Shown piece after piece: positions 18,864 to 28,896 of a DNA stretch of 64,000 nucleotides (position 1 is the first letter of the stretch; each line of letters opens with the position of its first letter). Origin of the DNA: Methanosarcina acetivorans C2A (GTDB taxonomy: Archaea > Halobacteriota > Methanosarcinia > Methanosarcinales > Methanosarcinaceae); assembly GCF_000007345.1 (NCBI RefSeq), contig NC_003552.1, positions 1,798,001-1,862,000 of the forward strand. Reading direction: 5' to 3'. The notes beneath the pieces are model-generated. The model was not told the DNA's origin. It did not search any database and saw only the letters and a program-made list of their open reading frames with translations. A program made the position numbers and the translations under genes.

Positions 18864-20435
18864 TTACCGCCTTCCGAACTTACGTATTACAAAAACAAGC
18901 ACAAGGACCGCAAAGCCCAGCATTGCTATGCCGAGAAGCCCACTGCTTGATGACTTTTCCACATTCACCTTGATACTTTTCTCCGAGCTCACAAGGTCAT
19001 CGCTCTTTGCCCGGATGAAAATCTCCTTTGCACCGGAGCCGGCATTAGCATTTGCAGTAATTTCTACAGATATGCTCTTTGACTCGCCTGCTTCCAGTTC
19101 GTCTATTGTCCCGAAGCCCTGGATCTGCGTACTGAGCCCGCTAACATCATTGATCTCAAGAGTGACATCTTCTAGGGCATCGTTCCCTCTATTTTCAATG
19201 CTGATCCGGACGTCAGAAGAACTGCCGGGGTTCAGGGTTAATTCTTCAGGGTTTGAATCGACTTTAAGCAGTTCCTCATTTTCAAGATCGTTGTTGATGT
19301 TCACTTCAAGCTGCCGGGAAACGACCTTGTTTCCGCTTACTGCTGCCACTATAACCGGATAAAGCCCGCTTGTGGCATTCTGGGAAGGCTTGACCTTTAC
19401 GGTAAAAGCCAGTTCCTCGCCGGCAGAAAGCATAAGGGAAGAAAGCCTTTCCTCCTCATCGTCATCGTTGACAAATTCCGCCCTCCAGCCTTCGGGAAGG
19501 CTCAGAACTTCAAGGTCCAGTTTAAGCGGCTGATCATACCGGTTTTTTAAGGAAACCGCAAATTCCGCAGTTGTTTCCGGCCGGATTTCAAACCCCACTA
19601 TGTTTGAATTCAGCTCTACATACGCACTCAGGTCCTGGTCTCTGGAAAGTTCGGGATTTATGCTTACGCTGATAGGCAAAAGTACACTCCGGTTTCCTTT
19701 TTCCGGACACGCTGCCACCAGAACTTCATAATCTCCTTTTGTTGCATTCAGAGGAGGATTTACGAGAATTTCAAACTCCTGACTCTCGCCTGCAGGAACT
19801 CCCAGCTTTGTAATCCGGGCCCCATCGGTGGAAAGCAGGTCAACTCCCCACTGTTCTGGTTTCGAAACCAGATAAATCCGAAAATTAGCTCTGCTTTCAT
19901 ACTTATTTTCTACAAAAGCTCCGAAACTGACAGGAATCCCGGGATGGGTCTTTTTTCCCGGGATATCGGAATAAATTTCCAGATTGGACATTGCGGCCCT
20001 GTCAATCGTTACCGTAAATTCCCGATATATCTTATCATAATTACGGCGATTTTCTCCATAAGGCTTCAGCCCTATTTTTACAGTATATGCTCCATCTTCT
20101 ACATTTTCAGGAACCCTTACCTTAAGAGTCAGTTCCCTTTCATCGGCTTCTTCGGGCAGAGTGATCTGGCTGACCTGACTGCCATCGGTATAAACTCCTG
20201 CAGTCCAGTTTTCGGGCACTTTCTCTATAAAAAAAGTAACTGAGGTGCTCTCAGAAGTATTGTATCCCTTTTCTACAGTAAAGCTGAACTCCACAAGGTC
20301 TCCGGGTCTTGCAACCTTGCCGCTGATATCACTCAGGACTGCAAGACTGGAGAAGTCCGCTCCGGCAGTAAGGGACATGAGAGGAAGTAATACTATCAAT
20401 AGGATTGGGAAAAGTTTCTTTCCATTCTCAAGCAC
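18864..20435 (-). CDS. Surface protein with NEW3-type domains
   Basis: The 523-residue protein has a signal peptide (LFPILLIVLLPLMSLTAGA) and several repeats of NEW3-like Ig sandwiches (VARPGDLVEFSFTVEKGYNT, THPGIPVSFGAFVENKYES, IRPETTAEFAVSLKNRYDQP, LNPGSSSDVRISIENRGND). It ends in a membrane helix (GLLGIAMLGFAVLVLVFVIR) and a basic tail. Such proteins accompany NosY-type ABC genes in methanogens and probably sit outside the membrane as a partner of the transporter. The start is GTG at 20435, overlapping the upstream permease stop by 8 bases. No second intact copy exists here; a fused remnant lies at 25290-25400. Confidence 0.88.
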   Translation of the reverse strand: MLENGKKLFPILLIVLLPLMSLTAGADFSSLAVLSDISGKVARPGDLVEFSFTVEKGYNTSESTSVTFFIEKVPENWTAGVYTDGSQVSQITLPEEADERELTLKVRVPENVEDGAYTVKIGLKPYGENRRNYDKIYREFTVTIDRAAMSNLEIYSDIPGKKTHPGIPVSFGAFVENKYESRANFRIYLVSKPEQWGVDLLSTDGARITKLGVPAGESQEFEILVNPPLNATKGDYEVLVAACPEKGNRSVLLPISVSINPELSRDQDLSAYVELNSNIVGFEIRPETTAEFAVSLKNRYDQPLKLDLEVLSLPEGWRAEFVNDDDEEERLSSLMLSAGEELAFTVKVKPSQNATSGLYPVIVAAVSGNKVVSRQLEVNINNDLENEELLKVDSNPEELTLNPGSSSDVRISIENRGNDALEDVTLEINDVSGLSTQIQGFGTIDELEAGESKSISVEITANANAGSGAKEIFIRAKSDDLVSSEKSIKVNVEKSSSSGLLGIAMLGFAVLVLVFVIRKFGRR

Positions 20436-21348
20436 TTATATCCTCCCTCAAGAATTTCAGATATGCAGCTATAAGAAGAATTAAAGGAGCTATGAACAGG
20501 ACTACAAGATTTGTCCAGAATTCTTTTAACCACTGAGCCAGCGTGAAACGAATATCCAGAATCCCTTCCATACTATCTCTGCCATATGAACCTCCTCCTG
20601 CACCCCATCCAAGACCTGTCTTTCCGGTGCTCAGTTCAGCATAATGGTGCATTGGGGACAAAGCTAAAAGACTATCAGTTATATCCTGGACTCCAGCACT
20701 TACTACAGGTTCGAGTGAATAACTTAAAAATGTCAGTATCCAGGAAAACATAATACTCAGAGTTAACCAGATAACGATATTATAGACAAGTGAATCCGTA
20801 GCCTCTCGAACATAGATAGAGCAAACAAGTCCTATACCAAGAAACACCAGGGCATAAAGGAAAGTAAGGATGAACCAGACTGCAATTCGGCTTAACTCCA
20901 TTGCACTTACTTTTGCTCCCAGAAGGAGAATTATTGTGCCCAGGGAAATCCCACTTGAGGCCAGCATTACTACCAGAAGAAGAAGTACGGCTCCAAGCAT
21001 TTTCCCAAGAATGATTGTGTCCCTGAATACGGGATGTGTTAACAAAACATTCAAAGATGCAGATTTTCTTTCCTTTATTACACTATCAAAACTTAAGGCG
21101 ATACCTACAAGCGGGCCGAACCATGTCATCATCAATGAAGTACTGTAAAAACCTTCAAGAACTGCTGAGGAAGGTACAGGTATCTGTCCTATCTGGCTAT
21201 AGAGTTCGGTCTGAAGAACCTCTCTATAAGTGACTGCAAATATTGCTATTATTAAAGTTCCTAGTAAGGAAAGAAAAATAGGACTCCAGAGATGGTCTGC
21301 GAATTCTTTCTGGGCTATTACTAAAGCTTTTTCGAAATCACAATTCAT
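20428..21348 (-). CDS. NosY-like ABC-2 permease (cassette A, second)
   Basis: The 306-residue protein has about six membrane helices and the family's IAQKEFADHLWSPIF N-terminus and LLTHPVFRDTIILGKMLG motif after helix 2. ABC-2 permeases of this class form the membrane part of exporters and need an ATPase subunit. The ATG at 21348 is chosen over 21363 because GAGGGG lies between the two at proper spacing. The gene follows its sister permease closely and overlaps the NEW3 gene. Confidence 0.88.
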   Translation of the reverse strand: MNCDFEKALVIAQKEFADHLWSPIFLSLLGTLIIAIFAVTYREVLQTELYSQIGQIPVPSSAVLEGFYSTSLMMTWFGPLVGIALSFDSVIKERKSASLNVLLTHPVFRDTIILGKMLGAVLLLLVVMLASSGISLGTIILLLGAKVSAMELSRIAVWFILTFLYALVFLGIGLVCSIYVREATDSLVYNIVIWLTLSIMFSWILTFLSYSLEPVVSAGVQDITDSLLALSPMHHYAELSTGKTGLGWGAGGGSYGRDSMEGILDIRFTLAQWLKEFWTNLVVLFIAPLILLIAAYLKFLREDISA

Positions 21349-21359
21349 TCGTTTTCCCC

Positions 21360-22256
21360 TCATATGTCTCTTCTGAGAAATGCTACATACGAAACTATAA
21401 ACATCAGTGAAGGTATGCCTGTCAATACCACCAGATTTGTCCAGTAATCAGCAAACCAGTTCCCAAGCCCTACTCTGGTATCAAAAATTCCTTTTGTTTC
21501 TTTGCCTGAAGAAATTCCAAAGCTTCCATAACTTACACGGACTCCAGTTACAGCTTCAGCATAGTAACTTGCAGGAGAAAGTTTTTGCAAGTCTTCACTA
21601 ATAACCTTGGCTTCATCATTATTATCCAGGTCAACTATCAATTCCCCGGTAATAATAGATGAGGCAGCAGTAACTATAGCTCCAAAGATTAAAATCAGGT
21701 TTAGCCACACTACAAGTCCGGAAATAAAAGAGCTTTCCGAACTTTTCGAAATAATTGAAATTATCAGGCTGAAGGCAAAAAAACCTGAAAGGTATAAAAA
21801 AGTGAGCAATGAAAAGATGAGGATCCTGTTCAGTTCGGAAAAGCCGACATCTATTCCTGTAAGTATCAGTACAGTACCAATTGAAGCAGTAACCGAAATA
21901 AAGACCACAAGAATAAGAGCACCAAGACCTCCAATGATTTTTCCACTGATAATATTATCCCGAAAAACAGGATGTGTCAGTAATGTATTCAACGATTTGG
22001 AATTTTTTTCCCTAACGATCGAATCAAAGCCAAGGGCAAGCCCGAGAACGGGAATAAAAAGCGTTATTACCTGAGCAACATCAATGAAACCGAAGCCCCG
22101 ATTAAAGAGCTCGCACCCTTCTTTTCCCGAAATAACACTCATCGAAAGAACAACAAATGTGAAGATCCCAAGCAACATCCTGAAACCAGGGCTGTACAGG
22201 TAATCTGCGAATTCTTTCTGGGCGATGACCCCGATATTTCTCAGGTCTGCCTTCAC
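21360..22256 (-). CDS. NosY-like ABC-2 permease (cassette A, first)
   Basis: The 298-residue protein has the IAQKEFADYLYSPGF start, the NSKSLNTLLTHPVFRDNIISGK motif and six membrane helices, ending SYVAFLRRDI. It probably pairs with the next permease as a heterodimer energised by the ATPase at 17791. The ATG overlaps the TolB-2 stop by 4 bases (ATGA), showing translational coupling. Confidence 0.88.
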   Translation of the reverse strand: MKADLRNIGVIAQKEFADYLYSPGFRMLLGIFTFVVLSMSVISGKEGCELFNRGFGFIDVAQVITLFIPVLGLALGFDSIVREKNSKSLNTLLTHPVFRDNIISGKIIGGLGALILVVFISVTASIGTVLILTGIDVGFSELNRILIFSLLTFLYLSGFFAFSLIISIISKSSESSFISGLVVWLNLILIFGAIVTAASSIITGELIVDLDNNDEAKVISEDLQKLSPASYYAEAVTGVRVSYGSFGISSGKETKGIFDTRVGLGNWFADYWTNLVVLTGIPSLMFIVSYVAFLRRDI

Positions 22257-24070
22257 AGAGAATTCCTCCTGCGGATGAAAAAAAGAAGGAACAGGACTGC
22301 AGTAATCCCCCTGAACCCCGAGACCTGAAATTCGGGCCTTGAATCTTCCTCTTTTCCAGAATCAGAAGATGTTTCCGGAACCACGAATTTTTCCGGAGAT
22401 GCGGAGGAGTTCACCTCCACGATAAGAACTTTGCTTGTGGACCTGTATCCTGTTTTGCTGGCATTTATTACATACCTGCCCGCATCAGGACAGCTGTAGT
22501 TAAGGAAACCCGAACTGCTGGTAAAGCCAATTTCTTTTTCATCAAGGGTCAGAAGAGCATCTGTAACAGGTTCCGACATGCAACGAATTCTTAGCTCGCA
22601 GTTTTCTCCCTCTATGGGCGTCAAGAAATCAATGGAGAGAGGATCTTCATATCCTTCGAATTTTATTACGGATAAATCTTTGAAGTCGTTTCGAACGAGC
22701 AACCGGCTTCCATCAGGACTCCAGCCATTCAGATACCTATCTGCCAGAAACCTATAATCATCACCATCTTCAGTAAGCTGTATTTTTGTTGATCCATCAG
22801 GGCTTGCAACAAAAACAGAATCTGATGAAATAAAACTGATGAAGTCTCCTGAAGGATGCCATTCATAGTCGGTTATTGCGGATGCGATAAGGCTTTTTTC
22901 GCTTCCATCAGGGTTAATCGTATAAAGGTTATCGTCCTGTGCATGAGCTATTTTATCTCCTTTCGGGCTCCAGCTGGGCTTGAAAATAATATATCCCGGA
23001 AATTCTTCAAGCACTTTTGCATTTTTTCCAGTCTGATCGGCCAGAAACATGGTGACTCCTTCATCGTTTACAGTACTGAAAATCAGGTTTTTTCCATCAG
23101 GGCTGAAACTAAGTACATCATCAATCCTGGAAAATCCTGTTGAAAGTTGAACCTCATCGGTTCCATCAGCCTTAATTGAATATAGACCGGAGTTTGCATC
23201 AACATAGAAGATTCTGCTGTCATCGGGGCTCCAGGCAATTACAATTCCGTTATCCACTAGTCTATTATCCTCTGTTCTGTTTTCATTTATTATCCAGAGA
23301 CCTGTTTCTTCGTCCTTGTTAGGGCCAGTAATGCTATATGCTATTTTTTTGCCATCATTACTCCAGATTGCAGTCTCTACACGATCAGACGTATCTGTAA
23401 GCTTCTGGAGTACATATCCATCCCGATCAATTAAATATAATTGATAATTTAGAGGATCCTTATCCATTATTATAAGGGCTTTTGTGCCCTCTGGATTCCA
23501 CATTAAATTAGTTTGCCATTCAATATCCAGAATATTTTCCTTTATTTCATCAACTGTTGTATAATTACATTTACCTGCAGTTTTGATCAGCGTTTTATCT
23601 GGATTAGCAGTTACATAAAAGTCCCTTACAGCATTAATATTTGCAAAAATTCCGATCCGGTTTCCATCTGGACTCCAGGATGTTTCCTGTGTATCTGGAT
23701 TTTCCAGGATGTGCAGACCCAGGGATTTTTCTTTCGTGTTGCTTGGAGTTGATGTGAGTTCCCGAATTCCGCTTCCATCTGCGTTCAGCAAATAAATTGC
23801 ATGAAGGCTGGCTCCACTCTGAGAATTGATAGATGCTTCTACCAGCAATCTGCTGCTGTCCGGACCCCATGAAGCACTAATTATGGGTTGTTCTTTGATA
23901 CCGGTTTCCGAAGACTCTACAAGGCTGTCAAAATAAGGAGTCACTATTTGTGATATGGGTATAATCTCTTCAATGCTTACATTGAGATTTTCGGATGAAG
24001 CTGCAAAACATGTAGATATACTTGAAATTAGAAGGGTTAAGAATAAGATTATTTTTAGTGTTTCTGTCAT
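22253..24070 (-). CDS. Secreted TolB-like beta-propeller protein (TolB-2, head of cassette A)
   Basis: The 605-residue protein has the same layout as TolB-1: signal peptide, TolB blades (WSPDGNRIGIF, WSNDGKKIAYS, WSPKGDKIAH), a PEGA-like sandwich, and a C-terminal helix ending IRRRNSL. The ATG at 24070 follows AGGGACTTGT; longer in-frame starts lack a ribosome site and would spoil the signal peptide. It begins a run of five overlapping or abutting genes (TolB, two permeases, NEW3, ATPase), so the propeller is very likely an extracytoplasmic part of the same transport or surface-assembly system. The substrate is unknown. Confidence 0.88.
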   Translation of the reverse strand: MTETLKIILFLTLLISSISTCFAASSENLNVSIEEIIPISQIVTPYFDSLVESSETGIKEQPIISASWGPDSSRLLVEASINSQSGASLHAIYLLNADGSGIRELTSTPSNTKEKSLGLHILENPDTQETSWSPDGNRIGIFANINAVRDFYVTANPDKTLIKTAGKCNYTTVDEIKENILDIEWQTNLMWNPEGTKALIIMDKDPLNYQLYLIDRDGYVLQKLTDTSDRVETAIWSNDGKKIAYSITGPNKDEETGLWIINENRTEDNRLVDNGIVIAWSPDDSRIFYVDANSGLYSIKADGTDEVQLSTGFSRIDDVLSFSPDGKNLIFSTVNDEGVTMFLADQTGKNAKVLEEFPGYIIFKPSWSPKGDKIAHAQDDNLYTINPDGSEKSLIASAITDYEWHPSGDFISFISSDSVFVASPDGSTKIQLTEDGDDYRFLADRYLNGWSPDGSRLLVRNDFKDLSVIKFEGYEDPLSIDFLTPIEGENCELRIRCMSEPVTDALLTLDEKEIGFTSSSGFLNYSCPDAGRYVINASKTGYRSTSKVLIVEVNSSASPEKFVVPETSSDSGKEEDSRPEFQVSGFRGITAVLFLLFFIRRRNSL

Positions 24071-24269
24071 ACAAGTCCCTTGAAAATGTAAAGTTTGTTT
24101 ATTTTTCAACTGATTCTGAATATTATGACGAAAATTACCTAAGGGGAAGGAATTTTGAAAGATATATCGGGTTATTCAACCAGCATACTCAAAAACCAGT
24201 AATCTGCGTACATCCTCCAACATCGTTCCAGAGCATATTTTAACCCTAAAATTCACATATTATCAACTC

Positions 24270-24304
24270 TTTATAAGTTTTCTGTCCATAGTCTCTAACA
24301 ATCA
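24270..24304 (-). promoter_or_regulatory. Shared island promoter motif, site 5 (cassette A)
   Basis: Minus strand TTGATTGTTAGAGACTATGG, ACAG, AAAACTTATAAAG, about 200 bases before the TolB-2 ATG. It is probably the promoter of the whole five-gene operon. Confidence 0.65.
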
Positions 24305-24538
24305 ACTCTACTAACTCATACGAGAAATTGTTACGAAAAGAAGGACTGGTCAGAAAAAAGGTATCGTAATACTTTTTATTGGAAGAATTTATCAAAAAAG
24401 TGAGTTTATCAGGATGTTTGTTTCGCTCCCTGAATCAGGACAAAATAGTAAATGTTTTATAACGCATTTTGAAGCGTTTTAGATTTCTCCTTTCCTCACC
24501 TACTCTGACTTAGAAATGAAAAAGTGACTCTTCAACAT

Positions 24539-25440
24539 TTATGCCCCTTCAATAATTTTGAGGAACAGTTTCTGCAGGTTCATTTCTTCTTCTTCGAACA
24601 TGGATACGGTACCGCCTGCGTTTTTAACGGCCTTTGCAATCTCTGTACGGAGTTTCATCTTAGTATGTACGTACAGAGTCCGATCCCGAATATCAAGAGC
24701 TGTCACACCCTCTACATTCTTTACGGCATCTGCAGCTGTGGAGGCAGGAATGTCTTGGACCTCAAGCAAATAATGCACGCCTTCCTTTTCCCTGATCATG
24801 TCCCGCAGGTCTTCCACGGACCCTACTGCCAGCAGCTTCCCTCTTGCAATTATTGCAATCCTGTCGCAGATCTCCTCTACTTCTGCCATAGAGTGCGAAC
24901 TCAGAAAAACAGTAACTCCTTTGCTCCGGTTCAGGTCTTTTATAAGGTCCCGCATCATCTGGGCTCCAAGGGGATCGATGCCGCTGTAGGCTCATCAAGG
25001 AAAAGGACCGAAGGCTCATTGATCAAAGCCTGGGCAAGCCCGAAACGTTTTCGCATGCCTGTAGAAAAACCGCCTGTCTTCTGGTCGATGGCACGGCTAA
25101 GGCCCACGGTATCAAGCAGGTTCACAATCCGTTTTTCCCGTACATCGGGTTCGATATTGTAGAGTTTTGCATAAAAGCAAAGGTTCTGTCTTGCAGTGAG
25201 GTTTCATAAAAACAGGCAGGTTCGGGAAGGACTCCTGTCGTTTTCCTTATGTTGATTACCTCACGGATGATCTCGAAACCTGAAACTTTCCCGCTAATAT
25301 CGTTCAGGACTGCAAGACGGGAGAAATCCGCTCCAACCGGAAGAGCATAAGAATAAGCAACATGATTAGCATAAGAAGGCTTTTTGCTTTATTTTCAGGC
25401 ACTTATATCCGTCCTCAAAAATATCATGTATGTAACGATC
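24539..25440 (-). pseudogene. Collapsed second copy of permease/NEW3/ATPase genes
   Basis: 24539-25290 is nearly identical to the last two-thirds of the ATPase gene but has a single-base loss at about 24986 and another frameshift near 25204. At about 25290 the match jumps from the ATPase (GKVAGF region) to the 5' end of a NEW3 gene (25290-25395), and then to the 3' end of a permease (25395-25440). A deletion therefore removed most of NEW3 and the Walker A half of the ATPase, joining them at a short CCCGCT/GCCGCT similarity. It cannot encode an active ATPase. Confidence 0.85.
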
Positions 25441-25694
25441 AGGAAAATTTGTGGTCCTGCAAGTGGGCCTGTAAGGCTCAGCTACTCTACTGTAGCTACT
25501 TTAAGTCGTTGATTTTTCTCTCAACTAATAAGAAGAACTATTGTTCCCAAAATTTTACTCCATCTTGAATAAATATCTCTCTTTTTTTCCAAAAATATGT
25601 TCATTGTTAAATAGTTTATGTCAAAAGCCCCTATCAATTATGAAATAGAGTGAATATCGATTATTTTTTGCTTTAGAATAATAATAATAAGTGC

Positions 25695-25732
25695 GAATTG
25701 TTAGAGATTTTGGACATAAAAAATATATGCAT
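25695..25732 (+). promoter_or_regulatory. Shared island promoter motif, site 6 (plus strand)
   Basis: GAATTGTTAGAGATTTTGG, ACAT, AAAAAATATATG, here on the plus strand and followed by plus-strand genes. It is the only site in this orientation. The predicted start is near 25750, at the ATG of a 23-codon frame (25751) that ends in TAA at 25820. Confidence 0.55.
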
Positions 25733-25822
25733 GTAAAAAAATAGGAATTTATGGAGTTAAACCAGACGCGAAAAAACGATCGAACTCCAACTCCTAAAAG
25801 AAGTAAATCTGCATATTTTTAA

Positions 25823-26209
25823 GATTACTTAATACTTGCAGGTGTTGCGGCTGCCGAAGATCCTGATGCAGGATCAACGTGGAGTACAGCAAAGTCTTTC
25901 AGTGCGGTAAGTGGGTACAACTATGTTGATGGAACATTGTATTCAGGTGACAGCGCAGACTACTGGTACAGCAATATCGCTGCTGGTAGTACGGTTGATA
26001 TATACCTTGATGGCACTTCACTGGACAAAGGAGCAATCGCTAACATGTATGAGGGTAACAGTTTACATAGTTTAATGAGGCATGTACAAGAAGGCATTCG
26101 TTCGGGTACTGATACCACTTTGAATACACCACCGGTATATGTTTCGATAACCGAATTATATTCCACTAGCAATCCCGGAGCCTATACTTTTTGTCTATAC
26201 AAGAATTAA
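25823..26209 (+). pseudogene. Secreted PPC-like domain without a start codon
   Basis: The open frame reads LILAGVAAAEDPDAGSTWS and then a compact sandwich with DGTLYSGDSADYWYSNIAAG, like bacterial pre-peptidase C-terminal domains. AGVAAAEDPD looks like the end of a signal peptide, but an in-frame TAA at 25820 cuts it off and the only later start is TTG at 25937. I read it as a secreted protein that has lost its signal peptide. A promoter motif lies just upstream and a hairpin terminator just downstream. Confidence 0.6.
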
Positions 26210-26221
26210 AATCAAATCTTC

Positions 26222-26245
26222 CATTCTGGTGCAAATACCAGAATG
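26222..26245 (+). terminator. Hairpin terminator (first of a matching pair)
   Basis: CATTCTGGT...ACCAGAATG with a 6-base loop, followed by ATTTTTT. The same hairpin sequence occurs at 29842-29862, so the two ends of cassette B carry matching terminators. Confidence 0.65.
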
Positions 26246-26288
26246 TATTCATTTTTTAACAGATTGTAAGCTAAATTCAGAGTTTTAG

Positions 26289-28019
26289 ATGGGATTCCAA
26301 ATGTTAAAAAATATGTTAATCTTATTTTTATTATCGCTTTCAGTTATTGTAGGATTAGCAAACCCTGCATCGGAAGATCCAAATATTAACGTTACATCGC
26401 TTGATGAAATTCTCCAGATAGAAAAAGGATTCATGACGATTTCAACGGAATGGAGTCCTGATGTGCAATATCTGCTGGTAACTTGCTCCAAATCGGATTC
26501 TCCTTCAACTAATATTGTTAAACATTATTTATTAGATACAAATTCCCATACGTTCGGAGAAATTGATTATGGAGTTCATGGCCCGGATACCAACGGCATA
26601 TTGCAGGCAAAATGGACCCCTTCCGGTGACAAAATATGCTTTGAAGTTTCAGGATATGGACCAACAGGGCCAGGTAATTGTTATATCTTTTGCAACTCAG
26701 ACGGTACGAATTTAAGGGGTGTAGGGACTAACTATACCGATCTTTCAAAGATATTAGAGAACCGTGGGGATATTGGTTCTCAAAGGAATCTGAAATGGAG
26801 TCCTGATTCTAGTAAAATTGCTTTTGAATGGCAAAAACCTGGAAATGCTTCAACTGGGGTATTTATCGCAAATGGAAATGGAACAAATGCCCATGAACTT
26901 TCTTCAGCTACATATCCACAACCTGCCTGGTATGACTCTGGCAAGGTCTTTATTGTTACCGATGAAGGAACTGTAGACCTGATCAATGAGAGCAGTGATT
27001 TGATTGATACTTTCCAGCCTGAGGACAAAGATGAAAAATATTGGGGATTTTCGCTCAGTCCTGACAGAAAAAAAATACTCTTAGTTTCAGGGCTACCGGA
27101 TAGCTTCGATTTACATACGTATATCTCTGATACTGATGGTTCAAACTTAAAAGGAAACGTTTCTTTTTATGATGGAGACAATCCAGAAGATACCAACATC
27201 TTGACAAAAGAATATTGGCAGCCAAATGGTTCTCTTTTGCTGGTAAATCAGAACAGGAATCTGTATATTGTAGAAGGAAATGAAAACAACAAGCGTCTTT
27301 TGTATGAAGGCAATGCCAGTGAACCCCAGTGGTTCCCTGATGGGAAGAAAATATTATTCGTTGAAAACAAAAACAAGCTGTATTCAATTGATATTGATGG
27401 GACCAATCTGTCCTTTATCACTAATTTCGGGCCGACACCATCTCATTCCTGGTATAATTCAGACAAAATCGATCGTTTTTCAATTTATTCAATAAGTCCA
27501 TCCGGTGATGTTATTGTATTTGCTTCTGCCCTTAACCCAGATACAGGAAAATTTTATAAAAATGAAACTGATAAAATTCTTGAAAGTGAGAATGACTCAT
27601 CTAAATATTCAAGCATTGCTGCCCCTTTGTTTATTGTTAATTGCAATGGTTCTAGTCTCACTCAGGTGACACCCACAACAAAGGGTAGATTCGATATGCT
27701 CCGAAGGTGGAGACCTGATGGAAAACAATTTACGATTGAGTCTTATTCCCTTTATAGAACTGATTGGGAAGACTCTCTGGTCGATTTAAACAATCAAAAC
27801 TCTTCTTCTATGTGGACTAATATGACTGTAACGAAAATTATAGAAAGAGAGGACCCTGCTACTGTCGGTAAAGCTCAAAATAGTGAGTCCAACTCTATAA
27901 ACACATCACAGGTTACTGAGAATAAGGAAACAACTAATAAATCTCCTTCATTTATGTTTTTACAACTGTTTGTTTGCATAATGGGAGTCTGGTTACTGCA
28001 TAAAGCCCGGGAGCAATGA
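26289..28019 (+). CDS. Secreted TolB-like beta-propeller protein (TolB-3, head of cassette B)
   Basis: The 576-residue protein has a signal peptide (MLILFLLSLSVIVGLANPA) and TolB-type blades (WTPSGDKICFE, WSPDSSKIAFEW, LSPDRKKILLVS, WFPDGKKILFVENKNKLYSIDIDG). A Ser/Asn/Thr-rich linker and a C-terminal membrane helix (MFLQLFVCIMGVWLLHKA) follow. It lacks the PEGA-like domain of TolB-1 and TolB-2 and is only distantly similar to them, so it is an older paralogue. The start may be ATG 26289 or ATG 26301. It is followed closely by two permease genes. Confidence 0.85.
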   Translation: MGFQMLKNMLILFLLSLSVIVGLANPASEDPNINVTSLDEILQIEKGFMTISTEWSPDVQYLLVTCSKSDSPSTNIVKHYLLDTNSHTFGEIDYGVHGPDTNGILQAKWTPSGDKICFEVSGYGPTGPGNCYIFCNSDGTNLRGVGTNYTDLSKILENRGDIGSQRNLKWSPDSSKIAFEWQKPGNASTGVFIANGNGTNAHELSSATYPQPAWYDSGKVFIVTDEGTVDLINESSDLIDTFQPEDKDEKYWGFSLSPDRKKILLVSGLPDSFDLHTYISDTDGSNLKGNVSFYDGDNPEDTNILTKEYWQPNGSLLLVNQNRNLYIVEGNENNKRLLYEGNASEPQWFPDGKKILFVENKNKLYSIDIDGTNLSFITNFGPTPSHSWYNSDKIDRFSIYSISPSGDVIVFASALNPDTGKFYKNETDKILESENDSSKYSSIAAPLFIVNCNGSSLTQVTPTTKGRFDMLRRWRPDGKQFTIESYSLYRTDWEDSLVDLNNQNSSSMWTNMTVTKIIEREDPATVGKAQNSESNSINTSQVTENKETTNKSPSFMFLQLFVCIMGVWLLHKAREQ

Positions 28020-28023
28020 TATT

Positions 28024-28884
28024 GTGGACAAAAACAGCGTTTTAACAATTGCGCAAAAAGAATTCTCAGACAAGTTGTATGAACCCAGTTTTATTATACT
28101 GCTAGCTATCTTTACGGGCACTGTATTTGCATATTTGCAAAACCGTGCAGGTGGAGATAATTTTGGAGACGTTGTCCAAGTTATTGCAGTATTTTTTCCA
28201 TTAATGGGAATAGCCCTTGGGTATGACGGAATAATTAAAGAAAAAAATAGCAAAAGCCTCAATGTTTTATTGACACAACCGGTTTTCAGGGATAATATTA
28301 TTACAGGCAAATTTCTGGGGATTTCAATGACCCTTGCTCTTGTAGTATTTTTTTCCCTTACGATAATTGCAGCTTCGGATTTCCTAATTTCTGGAAAAAT
28401 AGCTGAGTTTGATTCCCTCTTACGGCTGTTTATTTTTGGGATATTTACCTTTCTTTATCTTTTACTTTTTGCCACATTTGGGCTTTTTACTTCAGTCTGG
28501 TGTAAAACAGAAATTGAATCCCTTACCTTTGGAGTTTTTGTCTGGATCAATATGTGTTTCGCCCTTGGACCCACTATAATAATGCTGGCATCTTTCGCGT
28601 CAGGTCAAACACTGTTTGATATGACAAAAGAATTTGCTTCTACAGCATCCTTATTTTATAATATCTCACCTTTGCATCATTTTGCTGAGGTAATTGTTGG
28701 AGCCCAAGATTTGAGTTTTTATGGAGGGTTCAATGTTCAGTCTGACGTACATGGATTTCTGGACACTCAGTATACATTACCTTATCTGCTTGGATTTTAT
28801 TGGCAAAACGCGATAATTTTGTTAATTCTCCCATTTCTGTTTCTTGCGGCTTCATACATTTCATTTTTGAGAGATGATATTTAA
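28024..28884 (+). CDS. NosY-like ABC-2 permease (cassette B, first)
   Basis: The 286-residue protein has the IAQKEFSDKLYEPSF start, the SLNVLLTQPVFRDNIITGK motif and six helices. The GTG start at 28024 follows GGAGCA inside the end of TolB-3, with only 4 bases between the genes. No ATPase gene accompanies this cassette. Confidence 0.87.
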   Translation: MDKNSVLTIAQKEFSDKLYEPSFIILLAIFTGTVFAYLQNRAGGDNFGDVVQVIAVFFPLMGIALGYDGIIKEKNSKSLNVLLTQPVFRDNIITGKFLGISMTLALVVFFSLTIIAASDFLISGKIAEFDSLLRLFIFGIFTFLYLLLFATFGLFTSVWCKTEIESLTFGVFVWINMCFALGPTIIMLASFASGQTLFDMTKEFASTASLFYNISPLHHFAEVIVGAQDLSFYGGFNVQSDVHGFLDTQYTLPYLLGFYWQNAIILLILPFLFLAASYISFLRDDI

Positions 28885-28896
28885 GGAGGGAAAATT

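Noticed and set aside
18713-18973. Plus-strand frame opposite the ATPase repeat
   Set aside because: It is an antisense reading of the 15-bp repeat that encodes the ATPase N-terminus.
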